Shown: in pieces, positions 19,770 to 27,915 of the stretch
Numbering within the stretch: position 1 is the first letter of the stretch
Layout of the letters: each line of letters starts with the position of its first letter
Source: Alteromonas sp. KUL49
GTDB taxonomy: Bacteria > Pseudomonadota > Gammaproteobacteria > Enterobacterales > Alteromonadaceae
Direction: 5' to 3'
Length of the DNA stretch: 64,000 bases
Assembly: GCF_006538345.1 (NCBI RefSeq)
Contig: NZ_BJKL01000008.1
Location: forward strand, 1-64,000
Made by a program: the position numbers and the translations under genes
Notes under the pieces: generated by a model
What the model saw: only the letters and a program-made list of their open reading frames with translations
Database searches by the model: none
Told to the model about the DNA's origin: nothing

Positions 19770-20717
19770 GTGGACTTTCTTTTATCCCAACCAGCGTTTG
19801 GTGCTTTACTGGTACTCTGGCTCGCCGTACTCGTTGACGTAAGTTGGCAATGGCCCCTTCGGAGTCACCCGTTAACCTTAATGCGCTATCTGGTTAAACA
19901 AATGGGGAAGAAAGTCCTACCGTCAACAGACTACGGTCCATCTCAACACTATATTTCCGGCGCGTTAGCAGGTTTGGTACTTCTGTCCCCACTGGTAGTT
20001 TGCTTAGGTATTTTGATATATATGGCAGAATACCCGATATTTTTTGAAGGTATTTTACTCGTCGCTTTGTTGGATTTTGGCTATCAACGGCGGCAATATA
20101 AAAAAGTGCTGAGCACCGTTGGTAAGAATAAAAAAGTACTTACTCGAGAATGGGTAGCCAAACTCGTCGCCAGAGACTGCAGTACGCTCACAGACGTTGG
20201 TGTCGCAAAAGCTGCAATAGAGTCATTATGGTTAAAGTTCGTATACCTATTTTGCGGCGTGTTACTGTACTTTGTATTGTTTGGTCCTATTGTCGCCTTG
20301 ATATACAGACTCGTACTACTAACTTCATGGGAATGGCATTACCGAGACCCTAAAATGCGCTATTTTTCCCGTCCTGCCCGACTGCTTTGTTCTTTGTTTC
20401 TATGGTTGCCTACACTCTTTGCTGGACTAGTATTAATGCTGGTATCAAATCCACTTAACACCATAAAGTCAGCAATACAAAGCCCCGCAAAAGACAGAAC
20501 ATCACGCTTGCTCGCGATGTTTGGTAACGCATTAGATATTCAGCTTGGTGGGCCGGCCATTTATCATTCGATAAAGTATCGATACCCCAGAGTAGGTGGC
20601 AGTAAACAAGTCAAATTTTCCGATATGGTATATAGCTACCAACGTATTTCTAGTGCTATGGCAGTGGCAGTCGCTCTATTTTCAATTTTACTTATCGCTG
20701 TTTCTCAACCCACTTAA
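19770..20717 (+). CDS. CobD/CbiB-like membrane protein
   Basis: Hydrophobic 315-residue protein of the CobD/CbiB family (adenosylcobinamide-phosphate synthase), starting at a GTG 5 bases after mtnN. Family features seen: an early PLRSHPLTLMRYLV stretch, AAIESLWLKFVYLFCGVLLY corresponding to the IESL-FWY region, and FGPIVALIYRLVLL corresponding to GGP-GAL-YR. The usual ENTSDG motif is missing and no other cobalamin gene is nearby, so it may be a divergent paralogue with another substrate. About five membrane segments are expected. Annotation as cobD by similarity alone would be an overcall. Confidence 0.78.
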   Translation: MDFLLSQPAFGALLVLWLAVLVDVSWQWPLRSHPLTLMRYLVKQMGKKVLPSTDYGPSQHYISGALAGLVLLSPLVVCLGILIYMAEYPIFFEGILLVALLDFGYQRRQYKKVLSTVGKNKKVLTREWVAKLVARDCSTLTDVGVAKAAIESLWLKFVYLFCGVLLYFVLFGPIVALIYRLVLLTSWEWHYRDPKMRYFSRPARLLCSLFLWLPTLFAGLVLMLVSNPLNTIKSAIQSPAKDRTSRLLAMFGNALDIQLGGPAIYHSIKYRYPRVGGSKQVKFSDMVYSYQRISSAMAVAVALFSILLIAVSQPT

Positions 20718-20781
20718 ATTTTGACTCACAAAACGCTTTCGGTCTGATAGACTCTGTTTTTTCTGTTGTTCAAGAACCACC

Positions 20782-21177
20782 ATGATTATTGATATCGCCA
20801 CGCCTGCAATGCTGTTCCCTGCAATTTCATTATTGCTTTTGGCTTACACAAACCGATTTTTAACACTGGCTACGGTGATCCGAAACTTCTCTAAAGAAGA
20901 GCGAGACGAGAACACACAAGCGCAAATTAAAAACCTCAGGCAACGTATTCAGCTCATCAAACGAATGCAAATTGCGGGGGTGGGAAGTTTTTTTCTATGC
21001 GTAGTTTCTATGCTAGCGATTTACCTCACCTATCAACACGTGGGTAATTGGATTTTTGCTGCTAGTTTGGTCTCATTGTTATATTCATTGTGGATGTCAG
21101 TAAGAGAGATCCTAATTTCGGTGGAAGCATTGGACGTTCACCTTGACGGAATGAAAGAAAGTGATGACAACGATTAA
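20782..21177 (+). CDS. DUF2721 family membrane protein
   Basis: A 131-residue protein with membrane helices at about residues 8-28, 66-86 and 89-109. The first helix is followed by the conserved LATVIRNFSKEER segment of DUF2721. The C-terminal tail is acidic and cytosolic. Function is unknown for the family. It overlaps the GNAT gene by some 14 bases in another frame, so the two are probably one transcript. Confidence 0.85.
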   Translation: MIIDIATPAMLFPAISLLLLAYTNRFLTLATVIRNFSKEERDENTQAQIKNLRQRIQLIKRMQIAGVGSFFLCVVSMLAIYLTYQHVGNWIFAASLVSLLYSLWMSVREILISVEALDVHLDGMKESDDND

Positions 21178-21745
21178 ACCCAGCGATATTGTCTATACGA
21201 CGTTCCAACCACGTCACTTTCACCAGGTAATATCCTTAGGTAACCAAGTGCATGGTGATAACTATCTTTCCCCGACTACGCTACAAGACATCTACAACAA
21301 AGGATGGAAAGACGGTATCAACTGTAGTTTTGTCGCTTTACTGAACAATAAGATCGTAGGCTTTCGGTTAACTTATGCACCTGAGCAATGGCACAGTGAT
21401 AAATGGGTGACTCCATCCTTATGGCCTGTCAGTAAGTCTCAGATGGCTTATTTCAAATGCAATACCGTAGCACCAGAAATGCAAGGCTTGGGCATTGGCA
21501 GTCAGTTACTGAAGCATTCAGTGAAGAAATCCAAAAAACAAGGCGCTAAAGCTGGTTTAGCACATATATGGTTAGCCAGCCCGGGCAATAGCGCATATAA
21601 GTATTTCACTAAAAATGGTGGAATACTGTTAAAGATACACCCTAATAAGTGGCAAGGCCTTGCACTTTACGAAGGCTATGTGTGCCCCGTGTGCCCGGGA
21701 ATTTGCGAATGTGCCGCTGGTGAAATGATGCTAACCATAGATTAA
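21164..21745 (+). CDS. GNAT family N-acetyltransferase
   Basis: Predicted cytosolic acetyl-CoA-dependent acetyltransferase, substrate unknown. The acetyl-CoA loop appears as APEMQGLGIGSQLLKHSVKK (about residues 102-121; pattern Q-x-x-G-x-G/I). I prefer ATG 21164 to the GTG at 21161. An unusual cysteine-rich tail (CPVCPGICEC, about residues 174-183) ends the protein and could bind a metal. It lies in a row of tightly spaced plus-strand genes, overlapping DUF2721 and followed by the FAD oxidase 13 bases later. Confidence 0.8.
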   Translation: MTTIKPSDIVYTTFQPRHFHQVISLGNQVHGDNYLSPTTLQDIYNKGWKDGINCSFVALLNNKIVGFRLTYAPEQWHSDKWVTPSLWPVSKSQMAYFKCNTVAPEMQGLGIGSQLLKHSVKKSKKQGAKAGLAHIWLASPGNSAYKYFTKNGGILLKIHPNKWQGLALYEGYVCPVCPGICECAAGEMMLTID

Positions 21746-21758
21746 GTACTTTCACGTA

Positions 21759-23098
21759 ATGAGCGAGCATAACTACGATCCTCTAGTACAAACAGGAATT
21801 ACTCCTTCTCTAGAAACACCTCAAACCTATTGGCACTCGACCCACCGGTGCAAAAGTCAGCCCTCACTTTCTCAACAACACACTTGTAACTACCTTGTGA
21901 TCGGTGGTGGCTACACTGGACTGTCAGCTGCCATAACCCTTGCCGAGCATGGTAAAGACGTTACCTTAATTGATAGCCACCAGCCTGGCTTTGGATGTGC
22001 GGGGAGAAATGCAGGTTTTATTTTGTCAGGCAGTGGAAGACTCTCACTTTCTGCGATTGAAGACAAATGGGGTAAAGCCATTGCCCAAGGTATGAGTAAT
22101 GAATTCGAAGCGGCGGTATCACTACTGAGAAATCGAATTGATCAGTACGATATGCAGGTAGATCTTGCTACTGGACCATACGTCAAACTTGCTCATTCAA
22201 CCAAGCACGCTCGTCAATTATTAAAAAGCGCTGCAATGGCACAGGACAATTACGGTATACCCTTCACACCATTAACTCAGGGTACAGTAGAATCGCGATT
22301 CGGCATAGAGGGTATGTTTGGTGGAGTAGAGGTTAGCGGGGCATGCCTTCATCCGCTGAAACTCGTGGACGAATACACTAAAGTTGCAACCTCGGCCGGA
22401 GCAAACTTGTTTTACAACACACCGGCATTATCCTTATCTGAACCAACGCAAAAAAACGCACCTTCAATGTTGTAACGCCAAACGGCGAAATAAATGCGCA
22501 AAACATATTAATTGCTTCCAACGCCTACACCCCAATGGGTTTTCACCATTCAGTAAATGAGCGTCAATTCCCAGTACAATCCAGTATTTTCGTTACCGCA
22601 CCATTAACCGACGAACAGATAGCCCGCACTGAGCTATGCTCCCCGGTGAGTTTTATGGACACACGAATGATGAAATACTACTACCGCGTGTTACCTGACG
22701 GCAGGCTACTGTTTGGTGGCAGAGGTGCAGTGGCAGGTAAGAACGCCAACAGCAGTAGTGAAAAACAACGACTGTATAAAGCGATGCTTCAGAGCTTTCC
22801 GGCACTTAAAAATATCGACGTTGAGTATTTTTGGAGTGGCTGGGTTAGCGTGTCTCTAGATTCGCTACCACGTATCTTCACGCAAATCGACAACCGAATA
22901 GGTTATGCCATGGGCTACTGTGGTTCAGGGGTAAGTTTTGCAGCATATGCAGGCCATCAACTCGCAAAGCGAATGCTCGACCAACCCGTTAACGACCAAC
23001 TCCCAATCTATAAAACGCCCTTACCAAAATACCCATTCCCACAGTTAAGAAGAACCGCATTGCGCGCACTATACCAATGGGCAAGGGTATTCGAATAA
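21759..23098 (+). pseudogene. FAD-dependent amine/amino acid oxidase (DAO family), frameshifted
   Basis: DadA/PuuB-type flavin oxidoreductase, probably oxidising an amino acid or gamma-glutamylated amine. The N-terminal half (21759-22475) has the FAD dinucleotide motif VIGGGYTGLSAAITLAE, then GFGCAGRNAGFI and a substrate domain. The frame stops at 22473. The rest (22535-23098, beginning before its first ATG as NVVTPNGEINAQNILIASNA) continues in another frame and holds the C-terminal FAD contact GYAMGYCGSGVSFAAYAGHQ. The shift maps to the seven-A run at 22450-22456; one more A restores a single protein of about 446 residues, a normal length. Either a recent pseudogene or a homopolymer sequencing error. 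Confidence 0.85.
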
Positions 23099-23142
23099 CC
23101 CGCAAATACAAAAGCGCCCCAGTAGCCAAAGAATGCGCTAAC

Positions 23143-23282
23143 AAGTTTGTAACGACATCGATGAGGGAAAGCGAGGCACTTTTACGGCACGCCGCAAGCC
23201 CATCCATGGGGGCTCGGCTTCGGCATCCATGCCTCAGACGGCCTTAAAAAGTGCCTCACTGTCCCTCGTGTGTCACAAACTT
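23143..23282. repeat. 140-bp imperfect inverted repeat between convergent genes
   Basis: The left arm (23143-23188) starts AAGTTTGTAACGACA and contains GAGGGAAAGCGAGGCACTTTT. The right arm (23240-23282) is its near-complement, ending GTCACAAACTT, with 8 perfect terminal bases and an uninterrupted GAGGCACTTTT/AAAAGTGCCTC core. The centre contains shorter palindromes (CCCATCCATGGG and a second CATCCATG). It has no open reading frame of note. It resembles the dispersed intergenic hairpin elements common in Alteromonadales and may also serve as a bidirectional terminator for the oxidase gene and tyrS. Copy number cannot be judged here. Confidence 0.7.
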
Positions 23283-23344
23283 CTCAGCTGGCTGGTACTA
23301 TTCAGCTAAGGGGACGTTTCGGGCTGTATTTGCCGTATATCTTT

Positions 23345-24544
23345 TTAACCTAGCGTAATGCGAGCAAACTTACGTTTACCTACTTGATAAACGTTGGTGC
23401 CAGCTTCAGTAAGCGTAAGACGAGTATCTTCTACTTTTTCGCCGTTAATCTTTACTGCGCCTTGCTTAATCATACGCATAGCGTCAGAAGTAGAGCCTAC
23501 TAACTTTGCTTCTTTGAGTAAGTTACCAATCGCAATACCTTCATCACCCAATGCAACATCAAGTTCTGGCATGTCGTCAGGAATAGCGTTCTTTTGGAAG
23601 CGCTGAATAAAGTCTTGATGCGCTGCTTCTGCGGCGGCTTCGTCGTGGAAACGTGCGATAATTTCTTTCGCTAGCAGGATCTTGATATCACGAGGATTTT
23701 CACCCGCTTCCATACGCGCTTTTAACGACGCAATTTCTTCAAGTGGGCGGAAGCTTACTAGGTCATAGTAACGCCACATCAAGTCGTCAGAGATTGACAT
23801 CACTTTACCGAACATTTCAGTAGGCGAGTCAGTAATACCAATGTAGTTGTTGAGTGACTTAGACATTTTTTGCACGCCGTCCAAGCCTTCAAGTAACGGC
23901 ACCATCACGATAGATTGCTGCTTTTGACCTTGGTCTTTTTGTAACTCGCGGCCCATTAACAGGTTGAAGCGTTGGTCAGTTCCACCCAGTTCTACGTCAG
24001 ATTCTAGGGCTACCGAGTCCCAACCTTGTACCAATGGGTACAAGAACTCGTGAATTGCTATGGGCTGGCCATTTGAATAGCGTTTTTTAAAGTCATCACG
24101 CTCTAGCATACGCGCAACGGTTTGGCTGGCAGCTAACTTGATCATGCCTGCAGCGCCCAGTTGCTCCATCCATTCTGAATTGAAGCGGATCTGAGTTTTT
24201 TCTGGATCAAGAATTTTGAATACCTGCTCTTGGTAGGTTTTCGCATTCTCGAGTACCTGCTCTTTACTAAGCGGCTTACGAGTAACATTTTTACCGGTTG
24301 GGTCACCAATAAGGCCCGTAAAATCGCCAATAAGAAAGACCACATTGTGACCTAACTGTTGGAAGGTACGGAGCTTATTGATAAGCACTGTATGACCTAA
24401 ATGAAGATCTGGCGCGGTTGGGTCAAACCCAGCTTTTACAGTTAAAGGTTTGCCCGACTTTAGCTTTTCAATTAAATCGTCTTCGGGGAGTATCTCATCA
24501 GTGCCCCGTTTAATTTCAGCTAGCGCTGTTTGCCAATCTTTCAT
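23345..24544 (-). CDS. tyrS: tyrosyl-tRNA synthetase TyrS
   Basis: Class I aminoacyl-tRNA synthetase charging tRNA-Tyr. The 399 residues show the HIGH-type motif HLGH at 48-51 ([11 protein letters not shown]), the KMSKS motif ([11 protein letters not shown], about 229-233), and a C-terminal S4 RNA-binding domain (about 335-399). The length and motif spacing fit the TyrZ-like subgroup found in pseudomonads and many marine gammaproteobacteria. It is divergent from the M23 peptidase gene and convergent with the FAD oxidase, from which a hairpin repeat separates it. Confidence 0.97.
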   Translation of the reverse strand: MKDWQTALAEIKRGTDEILPEDDLIEKLKSGKPLTVKAGFDPTAPDLHLGHTVLINKLRTFQQLGHNVVFLIGDFTGLIGDPTGKNVTRKPLSKEQVLENAKTYQEQVFKILDPEKTQIRFNSEWMEQLGAAGMIKLAASQTVARMLERDDFKKRYSNGQPIAIHEFLYPLVQGWDSVALESDVELGGTDQRFNLLMGRELQKDQGQKQQSIVMVPLLEGLDGVQKMSKSLNNYIGITDSPTEMFGKVMSISDDLMWRYYDLVSFRPLEEIASLKARMEAGENPRDIKILLAKEIIARFHDEAAAEAAHQDFIQRFQKNAIPDDMPELDVALGDEGIAIGNLLKEAKLVGSTSDAMRMIKQGAVKINGEKVEDTRLTLTEAGTNVYQVGKRKFARITLG

Positions 24545-24868
24545 TAGTTCGTTAACACTCTCAATTTTATAACCAATTTCTGGGTCAGCATTCTATAACA
24601 AACCAGGTGGATAAGTAATCACTTATCATGGACCTAGCCGTTTTTATGGGTTTCAGATGAACCAAACTCACAAACAAGGGTCGAAACTCGCGCTACAATA
24701 GGTTATGTTTAGGCCAATGTTGTAGATAAATTTCGCACTAAGACGAAAATTTACTCGGGCAATGCCCAACTGATGTAATCAATGCGCTAAATCACCTGAG
24801 TTACATTAGCATTCAACCAGAGCATAGGATTCTGGCTGGACAGCTTTGCGCTTAGGTTAGGTAGTCTT
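24545..24868. other. divergent tyrS-mepM intergenic region
   Basis: About 320 bases that must hold the promoters of tyrS (leftward) and the M23 peptidase gene (rightward). No open reading frame, RNA gene or convincing operator was recognised. Short inverted repeats near 24773-24815 look like chance. Confidence 0.4.
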
Positions 24869-26188
24869 ATGAATATTAGAAATAAAGCTAAAGAAACCAT
24901 AAATTTATTCAAACAATTACCGAAGCATCATCAAACTGGTCTTGCGGTGGCTAGTGCATTTATTTGTGGCCTACTACTATTTCCTTCAGAGTCCGTCGAG
25001 GCTAGCCGTCACAGTGACGTATCAATGCTAACCCCTGGTGTTCGTCACGCGCTTGATATAGAGATTTCGCCATCCAGCGAAATTATTGACTTTGAAGATA
25101 CCTCTCAGTGGAAAACCTTTACCGTACGTAGTGGCGATACACTGGCAAAAGTTTTCAGCCGCGCAGGATTGTCCGCTCGAGATGTATATAACGTAACGCA
25201 ATTAGGAGACGTAGCTAAACCTCTCATTGCATTGCGCCCAGGGGATGAAATTGCCTTCTTAACGGGCGAGGATAATGCCTTTGACGAACTTAGATACAAA
25301 CTCTCTTCCACTGACACGCTGATTGTTCGTGCGTCAGGCGTGAACGGCGCTTTGGAAGCCGCCATCGATACTAGAGATATTGATATTCGTCACAATTTTG
25401 CTCAGGGTGAAATTGACTCAAGTTTCTGGAATGCTGCAACAAAAGCAGGTTTAACCAGCAACCAAATCATGAATCTAGCCGGTATTTTCGGTTGGGATAT
25501 CGACTTCGCCATGGAAATACGCGAAGGCGATACCTTCAATGTAGTTTTTGAAGAGCAATACATTGAAGGTGAATTTGTTGGCTATGGTGACATAGTCGCC
25601 GCAGAGTTCGTTAACCAAAACGAGACCTTTCAAGCGGTGCTTCATGAAGACGGTAACTATTACACACCTGAAGGTCGCAGTATGCGCAAGAGCTTCTTGC
25701 GTGCACCAATTAATTTCAAGTATGTAAGTTCTAACTTTACCAAAGCGCGTTTCCACCCTGTTCAAAAACGTTGGAAAGCACACCGAGGTACTGACTATGT
25801 GGCTGCGGTTGGCACCCCTGTCATGGCTGCGGGTGATGGCAAAGTGATTAAATCAGGCTACGACAGATTTAACGGACATCACGTGTTTGTTCAACACGGT
25901 GAAACGTACACCACCAAATATCTTCACTTCAAGAGTCGTGCAGTTCGTGTTGGTGAAACCGTTCGTCAAGGACAAACCATTGGTTATCTTGGTAGCACTG
26001 GTATGGTTACTGGTGCCCACCTGCACTATGAATTCTTAGTCGATGGTGTACACAGAAACCCCCGAACTGTAGAGCTGCCGAACCCACTGCCAATAGCTGA
26101 AGAAGAACGAGCAGCCTTTATGGCCATTGCGGAAGTTCGTGTAGCACAATTGAACAACAACAAGCGTATTATGCTAGCGATGCGTTAA
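24869..26188 (+). CDS. M23 peptidoglycan endopeptidase (MepM-like)
   Basis: Inner-membrane-anchored or periplasmic murein DD-endopeptidase that cuts cross-links during cell-wall growth. The 439 residues have an N-terminal membrane segment (about 25-42), an OapA/LysM-like domain (FTVRSGDTLAKVFSRAGLS, about 88-140), and a C-terminal M23 domain. Zinc ligands expected in this family are seen as KAHRGTDYV (His, Asp) and GAHLHYEF (His-x-His). The tyrS/M23/anmK order is conserved in Pseudomonas and other gammaproteobacteria. anmK follows 4 bases after the stop, coupling wall cleavage with muropeptide recycling. Confidence 0.92.
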   Translation: MNIRNKAKETINLFKQLPKHHQTGLAVASAFICGLLLFPSESVEASRHSDVSMLTPGVRHALDIEISPSSEIIDFEDTSQWKTFTVRSGDTLAKVFSRAGLSARDVYNVTQLGDVAKPLIALRPGDEIAFLTGEDNAFDELRYKLSSTDTLIVRASGVNGALEAAIDTRDIDIRHNFAQGEIDSSFWNAATKAGLTSNQIMNLAGIFGWDIDFAMEIREGDTFNVVFEEQYIEGEFVGYGDIVAAEFVNQNETFQAVLHEDGNYYTPEGRSMRKSFLRAPINFKYVSSNFTKARFHPVQKRWKAHRGTDYVAAVGTPVMAAGDGKVIKSGYDRFNGHHVFVQHGETYTTKYLHFKSRAVRVGETVRQGQTIGYLGSTGMVTGAHLHYEFLVDGVHRNPRTVELPNPLPIAEEERAAFMAIAEVRVAQLNNNKRIMLAMR

Positions 26189-26192
26189 AGCT

Positions 26193-27353
26193 ATGGCGTA
26201 TTACATTGGCCTTATGTCAGGAACCAGTATGGACGGCGTTGATGCCGTACTTTGTGACATAGGGCCGGACTATTGCCACACGCTAGAAGCTTACACAGAA
26301 CACTACTCAGCCGAACTTTTAGAAAGACTTCACAGCCTTTGTCGCGCAGGACACAATGAAGTTAACTTGGTCGGTAGCGCAGAACGTGCAGTCGCCCAAT
26401 ATTTTGCCAAAGCCACCCATGGTGTGCTGGAAAAATCCGGTGTCGATGCTAGCCAAATTAAAGGGTTGGGCTCTCACGGTCAAACGATTAGGCACTTTCC
26501 CGATGGGCTTTCAAAGACGGTTGACAAACCCAACTCTCGTTCAGAATTAGACCTTGGATTTACCACACAAATCGGCTGCCCACACACATTAGCAGTGTTG
26601 ACGGGCATTGATGTTGTAAGCGATTTTAGACGCAAAGATGTTGCTTTAGGCGGTCAAGGAGCACCTTTAGTGCCGGCCTACCACAACGCTGTTTTTGCTC
26701 ACAACGACGCCGCTCGCATTATTGTTAACTTAGGCGGTATTGCAAACATTTCAATACTATCACCGACTAATGCCTGCAAAGCTCCCTTGGGTTATGACAC
26801 AGGTCCAAGCAATACCTTGATGGACGCTTGGTGCAAACTGCATACGGGGAAAAGCTACGATACTAACGGTGAGTTTGCCCAAAAAGGCACCGTGCTCAAA
26901 GCGCTATTAAATGCCTGTCTAAACGACCCATATTTCACTTTACCATACCCTAAAAGTACGGGCAGAGAATATTTCAACCTTGCATGGCTCGCTAGCAAGG
27001 GCGAATCACCTCTTGAGAACTATAAGCCTGAAGATGTACAAGCTACCCTATTACAACTCACCGCAAAAAGTGTGTGCAATGCAATAGTGCAACACAAGTT
27101 ACTCCCTAATACAGATGTGATTCTTTGTGGTGGAGGGGTGTTTAATTCTGTATTGGTTGATGCCATTAGAGAGCAGCTACCTAACTTCAATGTGTTTAGC
27201 AGCCAAGTATTAGGACAACACCCTCAACATATTGAAGGCGCAGCCTTTGCCTGGTTAGCTTACGCTTATGACAATAGTATCCCCGGCAATGTCCCCGCCG
27301 TGACAGGAGCAAGCCGCTCCTGCGTGTTGGGTACTAAAACGCTGGCAACTTAG
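26193..27353 (+). CDS. anmK: anhydro-N-acetylmuramic acid kinase AnmK
   Basis: Cytosolic kinase that converts 1,6-anhydro-MurNAc to MurNAc-6-phosphate in cell-wall recycling. The 386-residue protein has the expected N-terminal phosphate loop GLMSGTSMDGVDAVL, then GLGSHGQTIRH, GIDVVSDFR, and GGIANISIL with the later GYDTGPSNTLMDAW. It directly follows the M23 peptidase gene and overlaps the convergent SRPBCC gene by 4 bases. In relatives erpA is the next gene; here four other genes intervene. Confidence 0.96.
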   Translation: MAYYIGLMSGTSMDGVDAVLCDIGPDYCHTLEAYTEHYSAELLERLHSLCRAGHNEVNLVGSAERAVAQYFAKATHGVLEKSGVDASQIKGLGSHGQTIRHFPDGLSKTVDKPNSRSELDLGFTTQIGCPHTLAVLTGIDVVSDFRRKDVALGGQGAPLVPAYHNAVFAHNDAARIIVNLGGIANISILSPTNACKAPLGYDTGPSNTLMDAWCKLHTGKSYDTNGEFAQKGTVLKALLNACLNDPYFTLPYPKSTGREYFNLAWLASKGESPLENYKPEDVQATLLQLTAKSVCNAIVQHKLLPNTDVILCGGGVFNSVLVDAIREQLPNFNVFSSQVLGQHPQHIEGAAFAWLAYAYDNSIPGNVPAVTGASRSCVLGTKTLAT

Positions 27354-27796
27354 TTGACAACTTCAGGACGAAATGAGAGTTGAGCGAGCTTTTCTAGACA
27401 AGACATCCAACCGTATTGATGTTGGTCTCGCTCTTGCTCATTCATAAAACCCGAATGAACAAGAGTAACCTCTACTGATTCCTCGTTCACCTCTTTAAAA
27501 GTGATATCCACGTGAGTCATTATCGATTCTTCTTGGTTGTCTTCCCACGCCCAGCTAAACACTAGCTTTTCATCTTCAGCAATAGCAACATACTCTCCAG
27601 TGAGTGACATCTCGCCCCCGGTAGGTTCGAGCATTTTAATGCGATAGCGGCCACCCTCAGCAAAATTATTTACGACTTGCGATACCATACAATCGCCCGG
27701 TGCCATCCACTCAAAGAGTAATTCAGGATCGTGAAACGCAGCATAAGCAATAGTCGTAGGCATGTTTAAAACAAAGTTAAGCGTGAACTGGTGCAT
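27350..27796 (-). CDS. SRPBCC/AHSA1-like protein
   Basis: A 148-residue START-like (Activator of Hsp90 ATPase homologue 1-like) protein, cytosolic, with a hydrophobic ligand-binding cup. Seen are the N-terminal YAAFHDPELLFEWMAPGDC, GGRYRIKMLEP, and the VEVTLVHSGF strand followed by a C-terminal helix containing GWMSCLEKL. The ligand is unknown. It is the first of the four genes inserted between anmK and erpA, and about 120 bases separate it from the PLP enzyme gene upstream. Confidence 0.85.
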   Translation of the reverse strand: MHQFTLNFVLNMPTTIAYAAFHDPELLFEWMAPGDCMVSQVVNNFAEGGRYRIKMLEPTGGEMSLTGEYVAIAEDEKLVFSWAWEDNQEESIMTHVDITFKEVNEESVEVTLVHSGFMNEQERDQHQYGWMSCLEKLAQLSFRPEVVN

Positions 27797-27915
27797 GGTA
27801 AAACCTCAAAAGTAAGTGGCCAAATAACGCCATTGTTTTATTTTATCGGCCACTTCAGAGATTTACTTAAATCAGATCCTATTTGGAGTTTGTCCCTAAT
27901 TCATCCAGTTCATGC

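Noticed and set aside
24770..24815. Possible pseudoknot before the M23 gene
   Set aside because: Stems of only 4-6 bp in AT-rich DNA; not distinguishable from chance.
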